Shown in pieces: positions 18,801 through 24,740 of a stretch of DNA of 64,000 nucleotides (position 1 is the stretch's first letter; each line of letters begins with the position of its first letter). The notes under the pieces are model-generated. The model searched no databases. It had not been told where the DNA came from and was given only the letters and a program-made list of their open reading frames with translations. The stretch is from Lentzea fradiae (GTDB lineage: Bacteria > Actinomycetota > Actinomycetes > Mycobacteriales > Pseudonocardiaceae): positions 310,001-374,000 of the forward strand of contig NZ_FNCC01000004.1 in assembly GCF_900100955.1 (NCBI RefSeq), in the 5' to 3' direction. The translations under genes and the position numbers were made by a program.

Positions 18801-19045
18801 CGGTGCCCGCGGGCACGACGGAGTACGACTACTTCGACGTCTTCACCTCGCCGGGTCTCGGCACGCTGACCGTCGCGGACAGCGACGCCGAGCGCGCCGC
18901 CGGTTCGTCGTGGAGCACCACGGCGGTCATCACCCCGCTGGGCGTCCCGGCCGCCGGCCGCGTGCTGCGCGGTGACCTGGAAGTGCGCACGGTGGACGGC
19001 GCCCTCGTGGGCGGCGGTGCCGTGATCATCCAGTCGATCGGCTAG
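15815..19045 (+). CDS. Secreted subtilisin-family (S8) serine peptidase with I9-like propeptide
   Basis: About 1076 residues. Sec signal peptide VKNWRRRTGTVLLTAVLGTA... ending near AIAQ (about residue 32). An I9-like prodomain follows at about 63-130 (VDLLVAAEKGK ... ELKALGATVQK ... VNTVDVDGLI). The catalytic triad is D184 (AVIDGGID), H363 (GAHGTHVAG) and S554 (NGTSMAAP), with the oxyanion Asn in SAGNSG (N457). A ~145-residue insert between Asp and His carries Asp-rich possible calcium loops (DINRDGDRTDSFG, DSDGDGNFTNN). The C-terminal ~450 residues are beta-sandwich modules. The GTG at 15815 gives the signal peptide its normal length. The convergent lipoprotein at 19101 resembles the prodomain. 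A strong shared hairpin separates the two genes. Confidence 0.9.
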   Translation: MKNWRRRTGTVLLTAVLGTAGLGFAATPAIAQNAPQEQPAADKQLDKKDRELVEQAAREGKPTVDLLVAAEKGKTDAAVNELKALGATVQKTEKDVDYVKVTIPRENAERAAKLASVNTVDVDGLIAVDDPRPQGMENPAPQKAPDSKTPRTNPYMPTQDTQAAQFATANPKWDGRGATIAVIDGGIDLDTPALQTTSTGERKIIDWYNANSIDSGDGTWVAMTKTGRVGKFTAEGREWTAPSTGGPYSFGLFRETAGDLSAAASEVGGDINRDGDRTDSFGVIQDITTKEVFVDSDGDGNFTNNKRMIDYKVKYDVGFFGTDNPATPVVDRIAFVVQTDRSIYDNAGTPYVNLGISGAHGTHVAGITAAHKLFDGKAAGAAPGAKLISIKACLTTPACTSSGLIDGVLYAARNGADVVNISIGGLPALNDGNNARAELYNRTINEYNVQLFISAGNSGAGANTVGDPSVATDAVSVGSSITKETWLSNYGSKTKQKQSLHGFSSRGPAEDGGFKPNIIAPGSAISTTPRWQPGGPVTGTYTLPAGYSMFNGTSMAAPQATGAAALLVSAFKATHNGQRPTSAELRYAIQRSANYVKDLAAYEQGAGLFNTNAAWKLLDKHSVPDQVTTSVPVSTVLGDFLATPNTGVGIHDREGVTAGKEYTRTYTLTRTTGHKDETYNVSWLGNDGTFTAPKKVSLPLNKPVKLDVKVKPKTAGAHSAVLQLDNPETPGVDVQTLNTVFAAETFNSANKFSVTKTGKIERNQSASIFVNVPKGTSALKVDMAAGGAEAGKGQVRFLRYTPQGIPFDSSSSTNCYNPDAGAGCAGGTPTSRTVTNPMAGVWEIVIESRRTSDAAESAYSVTASVLGTTVSPNPDVIPSASLGTPIERSYTVTNSQAGFTGKLAAGQVGSAKQDRPTIANLESKQIPVTVGAGATRLTATIGNPSDQGADLDLLVYNCTTGSCLLAGQSADADSEESVTINNPAAGQWIVLVDAYSVPAGTTEYDYFDVFTSPGLGTLTVADSDAERAAGSSWSTTAVITPLGVPAAGRVLRGDLEVRTVDGALVGGGAVIIQSIG

Positions 19046-19066
19046 CACCGGAAGGTGTGAAACGCG

Positions 19067-19101
19067 GGAAGCCCCAGGATCCACGAGGTCCTGGGGCTTC
19101 C
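19067..19101. terminator. Bidirectional terminator between subtilase and lipoprotein genes
   Basis: Arms GGAAGCCCCAGGA (19067-19079) and TCCTGGGGCTTCC (19089-19101) form a perfect 13-bp stem with a 9-nt loop. It serves both the plus-strand subtilase (stop 19045) and the minus-strand lipoprotein, whose TAG overlaps the right arm. Confidence 0.85.
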
Positions 19102-19469
19102 TACGGTTCTGGCAGCCTGTTCCCGAGCGGCTCGTCCACGTCCACCCGGGACACTCCGGTGATCAGGAACGCTTGCTCCACCTTGTCCACCGGCATCTCG
19201 GCGCGCAGGTAGCCGATTCTCGGGTCACGCGACTCGACGGTCGCGCCCAGCCGCACCAGCGCCTGCTCGACCTCCTCGTCGCGTCCCGGTCGCACGGAGA
19301 TCGTCAGTGGCACTGTGAGGTGGCCGTCGCGCTTCGCCTGCTCGATCCGGTTCCTGTCCGGCATGGCCGAGTACACCACTGTCCCCTCCTGGTACGGCAG
19401 GGTGCCAGTGTCCGTGCCACAGCCACCGAGAGCCAGCGCGCAAAACGCGACGGCGAGCGGTCTTCTCAT
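19101..19469 (-). CDS. Small lipoprotein resembling a free-standing subtilase propeptide (I9-like inhibitor candidate)
   Basis: A 122-residue exported lipoprotein. The signal MRRPLAVAFCALALGGC has a lipobox LGGC with Cys17. The mature part aligns by eye with the prodomain of the adjacent subtilase: EQAKRDGHLTVPL against EQAAREGKPTVDL, LVRLGATV against LKALGATV, and VSRVDVD against VNTVDVD, with matching spacing (about 60 residues). In subtilases this domain folds the enzyme and then inhibits it until it is cleaved, and stand-alone I9 proteins are known inhibitors. A membrane-anchored inhibitor protecting the producer is the likely role; acting as a folding factor in trans is the alternative. 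The GTG/ATG choice is limited: ATG 19469 precedes the lipoprotein signal directly, with only a weak SD. Confidence 0.75.
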   Translation of the reverse strand: MRRPLAVAFCALALGGCGTDTGTLPYQEGTVVYSAMPDRNRIEQAKRDGHLTVPLTISVRPGRDEEVEQALVRLGATVESRDPRIGYLRAEMPVDKVEQAFLITGVSRVDVDEPLGNRLPEP

Positions 19470-19522
19470 GGTCCGAGGACGGAACGCGCCCCACGCGCGG
19501 TTGCACGGGATTTCCCGCCGTT

Positions 19523-20605
19523 CTACTGCTTGGGCCCCGCAAACGCTTGCTCCCGCAGCGTCCCGTCCGCGCTCTCGCCGAACACGCGGGCGTCGGTGTG
19601 CTGGTCGGAGGCCGGTTGTGCCTTCCTGACCCCGGTCACCGCGCGCGTCCGGATCTGCGGCAGCGCGTCGCTGTGCTGCCTGCGCACCCAGTCCACCAGG
19701 TGCTCTCTGGTGAGGCACCGCAGGTCCCACAGTTTTCCGGCGTCGGCGGCGCTCACGAGCGCACGCACCCGCACGAACCCGTTCGTCGCCTCGGTCACCT
19801 GCAGCACCGACACCCGTCCGTCCCACAGGTCGCTGGCCTGCAGCATCGACCGCATCTCCTGCCGCATCGCCTCGACCGGCACCGTCCAGTCCAGGTCGAG
19901 CTCGACGGTGCCGAGCAGCGCGGACTGCGTGCGCGTCCAGTTCTGGAACGGCGTCTTCAGGAAGTACGACGTGGGCAGCACCAGCCGCCGGTCGTCCCAC
20001 AGGTGCAGCACCACGTACGTCAGCGTGATGTCCTCGACCCGTCCCCACTCGCCCTCGACCACCACGACGTCGTCGAGCCGCACCGCGTCGCTGAACGCGA
20101 TCTGCAGGCCCGAGATCAGGTTGCCCAGCAACGACTGCGCGCTGAAGGCCGCTACGGCACCGATGACCGCCGCGGACGCCAGCACCGTCGAGCCGACCGC
20201 GCGTGCGCCGGGGAACGTCATCAGGATCGCGCCGATCGCGAGCACGCCGATGACCACGAGCACCAGGCGTCGCACCAGTGTGATCTGCGTGTGCACCCGC
20301 CGCGCGTGCCGGTTGTCCCTGACATCCGTGCGGATGCGCGCGAGTGAGACGTCCACAAGGGTGCTGATGAGCGCTGCGAGCAGCCACGACCCGGCCAGGA
20401 TCAGCGCGATGCCCAGCGCGTGCAGCACGACGGGTGCGTCCACCGGGTACACGCTCAGGCTGATCTGGGCGGCCAGCAGCGCTCCGAAGAGCTGGGCGGG
20501 GCGGTACATCCTCCCGCTGTGGGTGAAGCGGCGGACCAGCCGGTGGACCACTTCGACCACGAGCAGCGCGAAGGCGATCGAGCAGCCCATGACGACGAAC
20601 AGCAC
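19523..20605 (-). CDS. MscS-family mechanosensitive ion channel
   Basis: A 360-residue integral membrane protein. Several hydrophobic segments occupy the first ~155 residues, then the pore helix region AVIGAVAAFSAQSLLGNLISGLQIAFSD (Gly/Ala-rich TM3 of MscS), and the beta domain with VVVEGEWGRVEDITLTYVVLHLWDDRRLVLPTSYF, followed by an alpha/beta C-terminus. The channel opens under membrane tension at hypo-osmotic shock. The GTG at 20605 is preceded by AGGAGGAAAC, a near-perfect SD, so the much longer open frame upstream is rejected. It is divergent from the HAIR-linked operon starting at 20744. Confidence 0.9.
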   Translation of the reverse strand: MLFVVMGCSIAFALLVVEVVHRLVRRFTHSGRMYRPAQLFGALLAAQISLSVYPVDAPVVLHALGIALILAGSWLLAALISTLVDVSLARIRTDVRDNRHARRVHTQITLVRRLVLVVIGVLAIGAILMTFPGARAVGSTVLASAAVIGAVAAFSAQSLLGNLISGLQIAFSDAVRLDDVVVVEGEWGRVEDITLTYVVLHLWDDRRLVLPTSYFLKTPFQNWTRTQSALLGTVELDLDWTVPVEAMRQEMRSMLQASDLWDGRVSVLQVTEATNGFVRVRALVSAADAGKLWDLRCLTREHLVDWVRRQHSDALPQIRTRAVTGVRKAQPASDQHTDARVFGESADGTLREQAFAGPKQ

Positions 20606-20707
20606 GTTTCCTCCTCCCGTATCCGGACCGGGTACCCGGTGGACGGACGGAGGAACACCATGAGGCGCCTCACGGCCGGCTGAGGAGCCGTCCTCTTCGA
20701 AACGCGC

Positions 20708-20743
20708 TTGCGCTCCGGGTTTGAGTCGCTTAGACTCAAACCC
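20708..20743 (+). promoter_or_regulatory. Promoter with HAIR-like (HspR) operator; predicted leaderless start
   Basis: GGGTTTGAGTC (20717-20727) and GACTCAAACCC (20733-20743) form a perfect 11-bp inverted repeat. Inside it TTGAGT-N7-ACTCAA matches the HspR-associated inverted repeat (CTTGAGT-N7-ACTCAAG) at all but the outermost pair. A -35-like TTGCGC (20708-20713) and a -10-like TAGACT (20731-20736) are spaced by 17 bp, placing transcription start at about 20743-20744, the ATG itself. No SD is present, in agreement with a leaderless mRNA. A repressor here would cover the -10. Confidence 0.65.
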
Positions 20744-21754
20744 ATGTTCACCACAGTGGAGGCCCTGGAGCTGGTGGAACGCGTCACGACAGCCGAGGAG
20801 CTGTTCGGCCCGCGGACCATCGACCCGGACAAGCGCAAGCAGGCGAAGCGGCGCTACCACGCGCTCGCCTCGGTGCTGCACCCCGACGTGGTGGGGCCTG
20901 GCGACACGCGAGCGCACGCGGCGTCGGCGAACCTGACCCGCCTGCACCACGAGTGGGTGCGCAGCGCGGTCGTCGAACTGAAGACGAAGACGGGCGTCTA
21001 CCGCATCGGCGAGCCGTTCGCGGTCGGCAGCGTCGCCAACCTGTACGAAACGGACGGTCCGCACGTCGTCAAGGTGGTGCGCAACCCGGTCCTCAACCCG
21101 TTGCTGCACGGCGAGTGGGACGCGCTGCGCAAGCTGGAGCGGTTCACCGACTGGAACGCGTGGCTGCGGCCCTTCTACCCGCGGCTGCTCGACACCTCCG
21201 GCGACGTCGCCAAGGGGTCACGTGCCTTCACGGTGCTCGACCCGCTGATCGACGGGTTCGTGACGCTCGCCGACGTCAAGCGCGCCTACCCGGACGGGCT
21301 CGACGGACGTGACTACGCGTGGATGCACCGCAGGCTGCTCAAGGCGCTGGCCGGTGCGCACCAGATCGGCCTGGTGCACGGTGCCGTCACCGCCGAGAAC
21401 GTGATGGTGCACCCGGAACAGCACGGGATCGTGCTCGTCGGCTGGTCGTTCGCCGTCGAGACGGGACAACGGCTGATCGCGACCAGCCGCACCATCGGCT
21501 ACCCGCCGGAAGTCGTCGCGGGCGACCCGGTCACGACCGCGACCGACGTCCACATGGCACACACGCTGATGCTGGACCTGCTGGCGCCAAGCGAACGCAC
21601 CCAGATCTCCTTCGCGAAGGGGTGCCTGCAGGACCGCCCGTCGCGCCGCCCGGAGGCCGTCGACCTGCTCACCGAGTACGACGACCTCCTCGAAGACCTT
21701 TACGGGCCACGGGTTTTCCGCCCGTTCGCCCTCCCCGACAAGACAGGAGCATGA
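20744..21754 (+). CDS. J-domain/pseudokinase fusion protein
   Basis: A 336-residue soluble protein. Residues 12-75 look like a J domain: basic helix KRKQAKRRYHALASVL followed by the HPD tripeptide (46-48) and a second helix. Such domains stimulate Hsp70 (DnaK) ATPase. Residues 88-315 have a protein-kinase-like fold: FAVGSVANLY in place of the glycine loop, HVVKVV with the ATP lysine (K110), LVHGAVTAENV (211-220) in place of HRDxKxxN, and VGWS (232-235) in place of DFG. The catalytic Asp and metal Asp are absent, so it is a pseudokinase. The ATG at 20744 follows the HAIR-like operator directly. Its stop overlaps the vWA gene start (ATGA). I know of no characterised protein with this layout. 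Confidence 0.8.
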   Translation: MFTTVEALELVERVTTAEELFGPRTIDPDKRKQAKRRYHALASVLHPDVVGPGDTRAHAASANLTRLHHEWVRSAVVELKTKTGVYRIGEPFAVGSVANLYETDGPHVVKVVRNPVLNPLLHGEWDALRKLERFTDWNAWLRPFYPRLLDTSGDVAKGSRAFTVLDPLIDGFVTLADVKRAYPDGLDGRDYAWMHRRLLKALAGAHQIGLVHGAVTAENVMVHPEQHGIVLVGWSFAVETGQRLIATSRTIGYPPEVVAGDPVTTATDVHMAHTLMLDLLAPSERTQISFAKGCLQDRPSRRPEAVDLLTEYDDLLEDLYGPRVFRPFALPDKTGA

Positions 21755-22737
21755 CGATGGGACACGGCAAGTGGGATGACAACGCCTACGCGGCGGCCAA
21801 GACCTTCCGCGCGGCCAAGGGAATCGCCGACTTCGGCTACACCGCCTCGATGAAGTCCACCCCGGCGGCGAGCTGGAAGGCCGCTCCCGCGCTCGACCCG
21901 TTCAAGGTGGAGCACCGCGAGTGCCGCGACTCGCCCGACCACGCCGACTCGACACCGATCGCCGTGCTGTTCGACGTCACGGGGTCGATGGGCTCGGTCC
22001 CGCGGATCATGCAGGGCAAGCTAGGCAAGCTGCACGGACTGTTGCAGCGCAAGGGATACCTCGCCGACCCGCAGGTGCTGTTCGGCGGCATCGGCGACGC
22101 CGACAGCGACCGCGTGCCGTTGCAGGTCGGGCAGTTCGAGTCGGACAACCGCATGGACGACCAGCTGCGCGACATCTTCCTGGAGGGCGGCGGTGGCGGG
22201 CAGAAGAGCGAGTCGTACGAGCTGGCCGCGTACTTCATGGCCCGGCACGTCGTCACCGACGCGTGGCAGAAGCGCGGCAAGAAGGGCTACCTGTTCATCA
22301 TCGGCGACGAGCTGAACAAGCCGCGGCTGGAGGCGAAGCACATCCGCCGGGTCATCGGCGACGACGTCCGCCAGGACATCGACCCGGTGTCGGTGTACCG
22401 GGAGCTCGCCCGGAAGTGGCACGTCTACTTCATCCTGCCCAACCAGTCGGCGTACTTCCGCGACGACAGCATCGCCGAGCACTGGCGGGGCATCCTCGGC
22501 CAGAACTTCCTCAAGCTCGACGACCCCGGCGCGGTGTGCGAGCTGATCGCCGCGACCATCGGCATGGAGGAGAGCGTCGTCGACCTCGACCAGGCGCTGG
22601 TCGACCTCGCCGAGATCGGGTCGGTCGCCGAGAGCAGGTCGGTCGGCAAGGCGCTGGCCACGGTCGGCTCGCGGTCGCTCACGGCGACGGCGGCACCGCT
22701 GGGCATCGACGGCCCCGACGACGTGACCCTGAGCTGA
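21751..22737 (+). CDS. von Willebrand factor A (vWA) domain protein
   Basis: A 328-residue cytosolic protein. The MIDAS metal site begins with LFDVTGSMG (DVTGS at 75-79, against the usual DxSxS), and the domain continues with VLFGGIGDADSDRVPLQVGQF and YLFIIGDELNK. The N-terminal ~65 residues (GHGKWDDNAYAAAKTFRAAKG) are helical. Bacterial vWA proteins bind partner proteins through the metal ion and commonly pair with chaperone-like ATPases or kinases, as in TerY or MoxR systems. ATG 21751 overlaps the pseudokinase stop (ATGA) with AGGAG just upstream. The PurA-like gene starts 28 bp downstream. It likely scaffolds a complex with the other operon products. Confidence 0.85.
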   Translation: MTMGHGKWDDNAYAAAKTFRAAKGIADFGYTASMKSTPAASWKAAPALDPFKVEHRECRDSPDHADSTPIAVLFDVTGSMGSVPRIMQGKLGKLHGLLQRKGYLADPQVLFGGIGDADSDRVPLQVGQFESDNRMDDQLRDIFLEGGGGGQKSESYELAAYFMARHVVTDAWQKRGKKGYLFIIGDELNKPRLEAKHIRRVIGDDVRQDIDPVSVYRELARKWHVYFILPNQSAYFRDDSIAEHWRGILGQNFLKLDDPGAVCELIAATIGMEESVVDLDQALVDLAEIGSVAESRSVGKALATVGSRSLTATAAPLGIDGPDDVTLS

Positions 22738-22765
22738 CCCGAGCGAACCGACAGCGGGAGTGGAC

Positions 22766-23998
22766 ATGTGGAACGACGAGCACGTCATCGTCGTCGGGCT
22801 GGGGTTCGGCGACGAGGGCAAGGGGGCGGTCGTCGACGCGCTGTGCGCGAACGGCCCGGTGTCGGCCGTCGTGCGGTTCAACGGCGGTGCGCAGGCCGCG
22901 CACAACGTCGTCGTCGACGGGCGGCACCACACGTTCAGCCAGTTCGGGTCGGGCACGCTCGCGGGCGTGCCGACCTGGCTCTCCCGGTACGTGCTCGTCG
23001 AACCGATCGCGCTGGCCGCCGAGTCGCGCGAGCTGGAGGCGATCGGGGTGGCCGACCCGCTGTCGCTGGTGTCGGTCGACGCCGGCGCGAAGCTCACGAC
23101 GCCGTTCCACGTGGCCGCGAACCGGGCGAGGGAGGACGCCAGGGGAGCGGACCGGCACGGGTCGTGCGGCAAGGGGATCGGCGAGACGGTCTGGTACGGG
23201 CTGCTCGCCGAACGGGGGGCGCGGCCCGGCGAGGTGGTGGAACAGCAGCGGGTGCTCGGCGAGCCGGGTCCCGCGCCCACGGTCGGCGACTGCCTGGACC
23301 CGCGTGAGCTGCGGCGCAGGCTGGACGCGCTGGCGCGGTTCTACGAGCCGCTGATCGGGGACGGGCCGGGCGTGGACGAGCTGGTCGAGCTGTACCGGTC
23401 GTTCGCGGACGCCGTCCGCATCACGACGGGCGACGAGGCGGGGCGGCTCGCGGACAGCGGGCGGATCGTCTTCGAGGGCGCGCAGGGCGTCCTGCTGGAC
23501 GAGACGCACGGCTTCCACCCGCACACCACCTGGTCCACGGTCACGCCGAAGAACGCACGGGCTCTGCTCGAGGGGTGCGGAGCGCGGGTTCTCGGCGTGA
23601 CCAGGACCTATCAGACCCGGCACGGCGCCGGTCCGCTGCCGACCGAGGACCGGGCGGTGCTCGACCGGTTCCCGGAGGCGCACAACGGCACGGGGGAGTA
23701 CCAGGGCGCCTGGCGGGCGGGCCACCTCGACGCCGTCCTGCTGCGCTACGCCGTCGAGTGCTGCGGGGGCGTCGACGGGCTGGCCGTGACGCACCTGGAC
23801 GCCGGCGGCCTGAAGGTCGCGACCGGCGACGGGCTGGAGGACCTGCCCGATCCCGTCGCCTACCTGCGGGAACTGCTGGACGTCGAGGTGCTGGTGACCG
23901 GGGCGGGCCCGTCCAGGGCGGACTACGTGGTGCGGGAGAATCCAGGTCATGATCGAGTCGACGCTCGTGTCGGTGGACGTGATCGTGCTCCGGTTTGA
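22766..23998 (+). CDS. Adenylosuccinate synthetase paralogue (PurA-like) with altered aspartate loop
   Basis: 410 residues against 430 for housekeeping PurA. Conserved parts: GTP/catalytic loop GFGDEGKG (13-20, catalytic Asp kept), the GGAQAAHNVV segment with the catalytic His kept where PurA has GGHNAGHT, GKGIGE (135-140), IVFEGAQGVLLDE, and TRTYQTRHGAGPLPTE. The loop that holds aspartate and IMP in PurA (GATTGRRRRTGW) is here GEYQGAWRAGHL (310-321), so most arginines are gone and another amino donor or nucleotide is likely. It is probably a ligase making a modified nucleotide, in the manner of the phage enzyme PurZ. ATG 22766 has GGGAG five bases before it. The 3' end overlaps the Nudix gene by 50 bp. 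Confidence 0.8.
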   Translation: MWNDEHVIVVGLGFGDEGKGAVVDALCANGPVSAVVRFNGGAQAAHNVVVDGRHHTFSQFGSGTLAGVPTWLSRYVLVEPIALAAESRELEAIGVADPLSLVSVDAGAKLTTPFHVAANRAREDARGADRHGSCGKGIGETVWYGLLAERGARPGEVVEQQRVLGEPGPAPTVGDCLDPRELRRRLDALARFYEPLIGDGPGVDELVELYRSFADAVRITTGDEAGRLADSGRIVFEGAQGVLLDETHGFHPHTTWSTVTPKNARALLEGCGARVLGVTRTYQTRHGAGPLPTEDRAVLDRFPEAHNGTGEYQGAWRAGHLDAVLLRYAVECCGGVDGLAVTHLDAGGLKVATGDGLEDLPDPVAYLRELLDVEVLVTGAGPSRADYVVRENPGHDRVDARVGGRDRAPV

Positions 23999-24578
23999 CC
24001 GGGACGCGCGCGCGGTGTTCCTGGGGGTGGCACCGCGCGCGCACGAGCCGTTCGCGGGCGAGCTGGCGCTGCCCGGCGTGCTGCTCGGCAAGGGGGAACG
24101 GCTGCGGGAGGCGACCACCAGGGCCGTCACCGGCAAGCTGGGCCTGGCCGCGGACACCGTCACGGCGACCGGGCAGCTCGCCACGTTCGACGAGCCGTCC
24201 CGCGACCCGCGCGGCCCGACGCTGTCGATCGCGCTGTGGGCCACGGCAGACCGCCCGACCGGCGACGTGGCCGTCTGGGCGCGGCTGGACGAGGTGCCGC
24301 CGCTCGCGTTCGACCACGACCGCATCGTCGCCGACTGCCGGCCGCTGCTCGCGGACAAGCTGTGGCGCGACGTGCCGTTCACCGCGGGGCTGCTGGGACG
24401 GGAGTTCACCACGGCGCAGGCGCTCGACGTGACCGAGTCGCTGACCGGCGATCGGCCCTACCCGGCCAACCTGGGCCGCACGATGGACCGCGTGCCCGGC
24501 CTGGAACGCACCAGCGAACACGCCGCGGCACTGCCCAAGGGCGGCCGTCCGCCACTGGTCTGGAAGTGGACCACCTGA
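23949..24578 (+). CDS. Nudix-fold protein with C-terminal winged helix, Nudix box degenerate (NrtR-like)
   Basis: 209 residues. The N-terminal half (1-140) has the Nudix fold, including LALPGVLLGKGERLREATTRAV. Aligned to Gx5Ex7REUxEExGU the catalytic part reads RAVTGKLGL, so all three glutamates of REUxEE are missing and hydrolysis is unlikely. The C-terminal half (AGLLGREFTTAQALDVTESLTGD ... NLGRTMDRVPGLER) resembles the winged helix of NrtR-type regulators, in which the Nudix fold senses ADP-ribose or a related nucleotide. It could sense the product of the PurA-like enzyme and regulate the operon, or simply be a binding protein. It is the last gene of the operon; repeat copy 3 follows. Confidence 0.75.
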   Translation: MIESTLVSVDVIVLRFDRDARAVFLGVAPRAHEPFAGELALPGVLLGKGERLREATTRAVTGKLGLAADTVTATGQLATFDEPSRDPRGPTLSIALWATADRPTGDVAVWARLDEVPPLAFDHDRIVADCRPLLADKLWRDVPFTAGLLGREFTTAQALDVTESLTGDRPYPANLGRTMDRVPGLERTSEHAAALPKGGRPPLVWKWTT

Positions 24579-24641
24579 GCCCGTCCCACCTCACCACCCA
24601 CAACCACTACCCGCACCCGCCCACGCCTCCCCCCGCCCCCC

Positions 24642-24740
24642 ATTCGTGTTTCCTGATGGTACGCGGGGGCCCCGCGTACCATCAGGAAACACGCGGGGCC
24701 CCCGCGTGACACGGTTGGGTCACCCGGGCGGGTGGGGCTA
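24642..24740 (-). repeat. Dispersed convergent-gap palindromic element, copy 3 (short form)
   Basis: This is the shortest copy. Its hairpin has a perfect 20-bp stem: left arm from GTTTCCTGATGGTACGCGGG, loop GGC, right arm CCCGCGTACCATCAGGAAAC. The module CACGCGGGGCCCCCGCGTG follows, then CACCCGGGCGGGTGGGG, equivalent to the outer end of copy 2. The outer TTACGGACAG end is missing. It lies between convergent stops at 24578 and 24738. Confidence 0.8.

Noticed and set aside
22766..23998. Housekeeping adenylosuccinate synthetase purA
   Set aside because: The aspartate/IMP loop is not conserved and the gene is embedded in a regulatory-looking operon, so it is called a paralogue.
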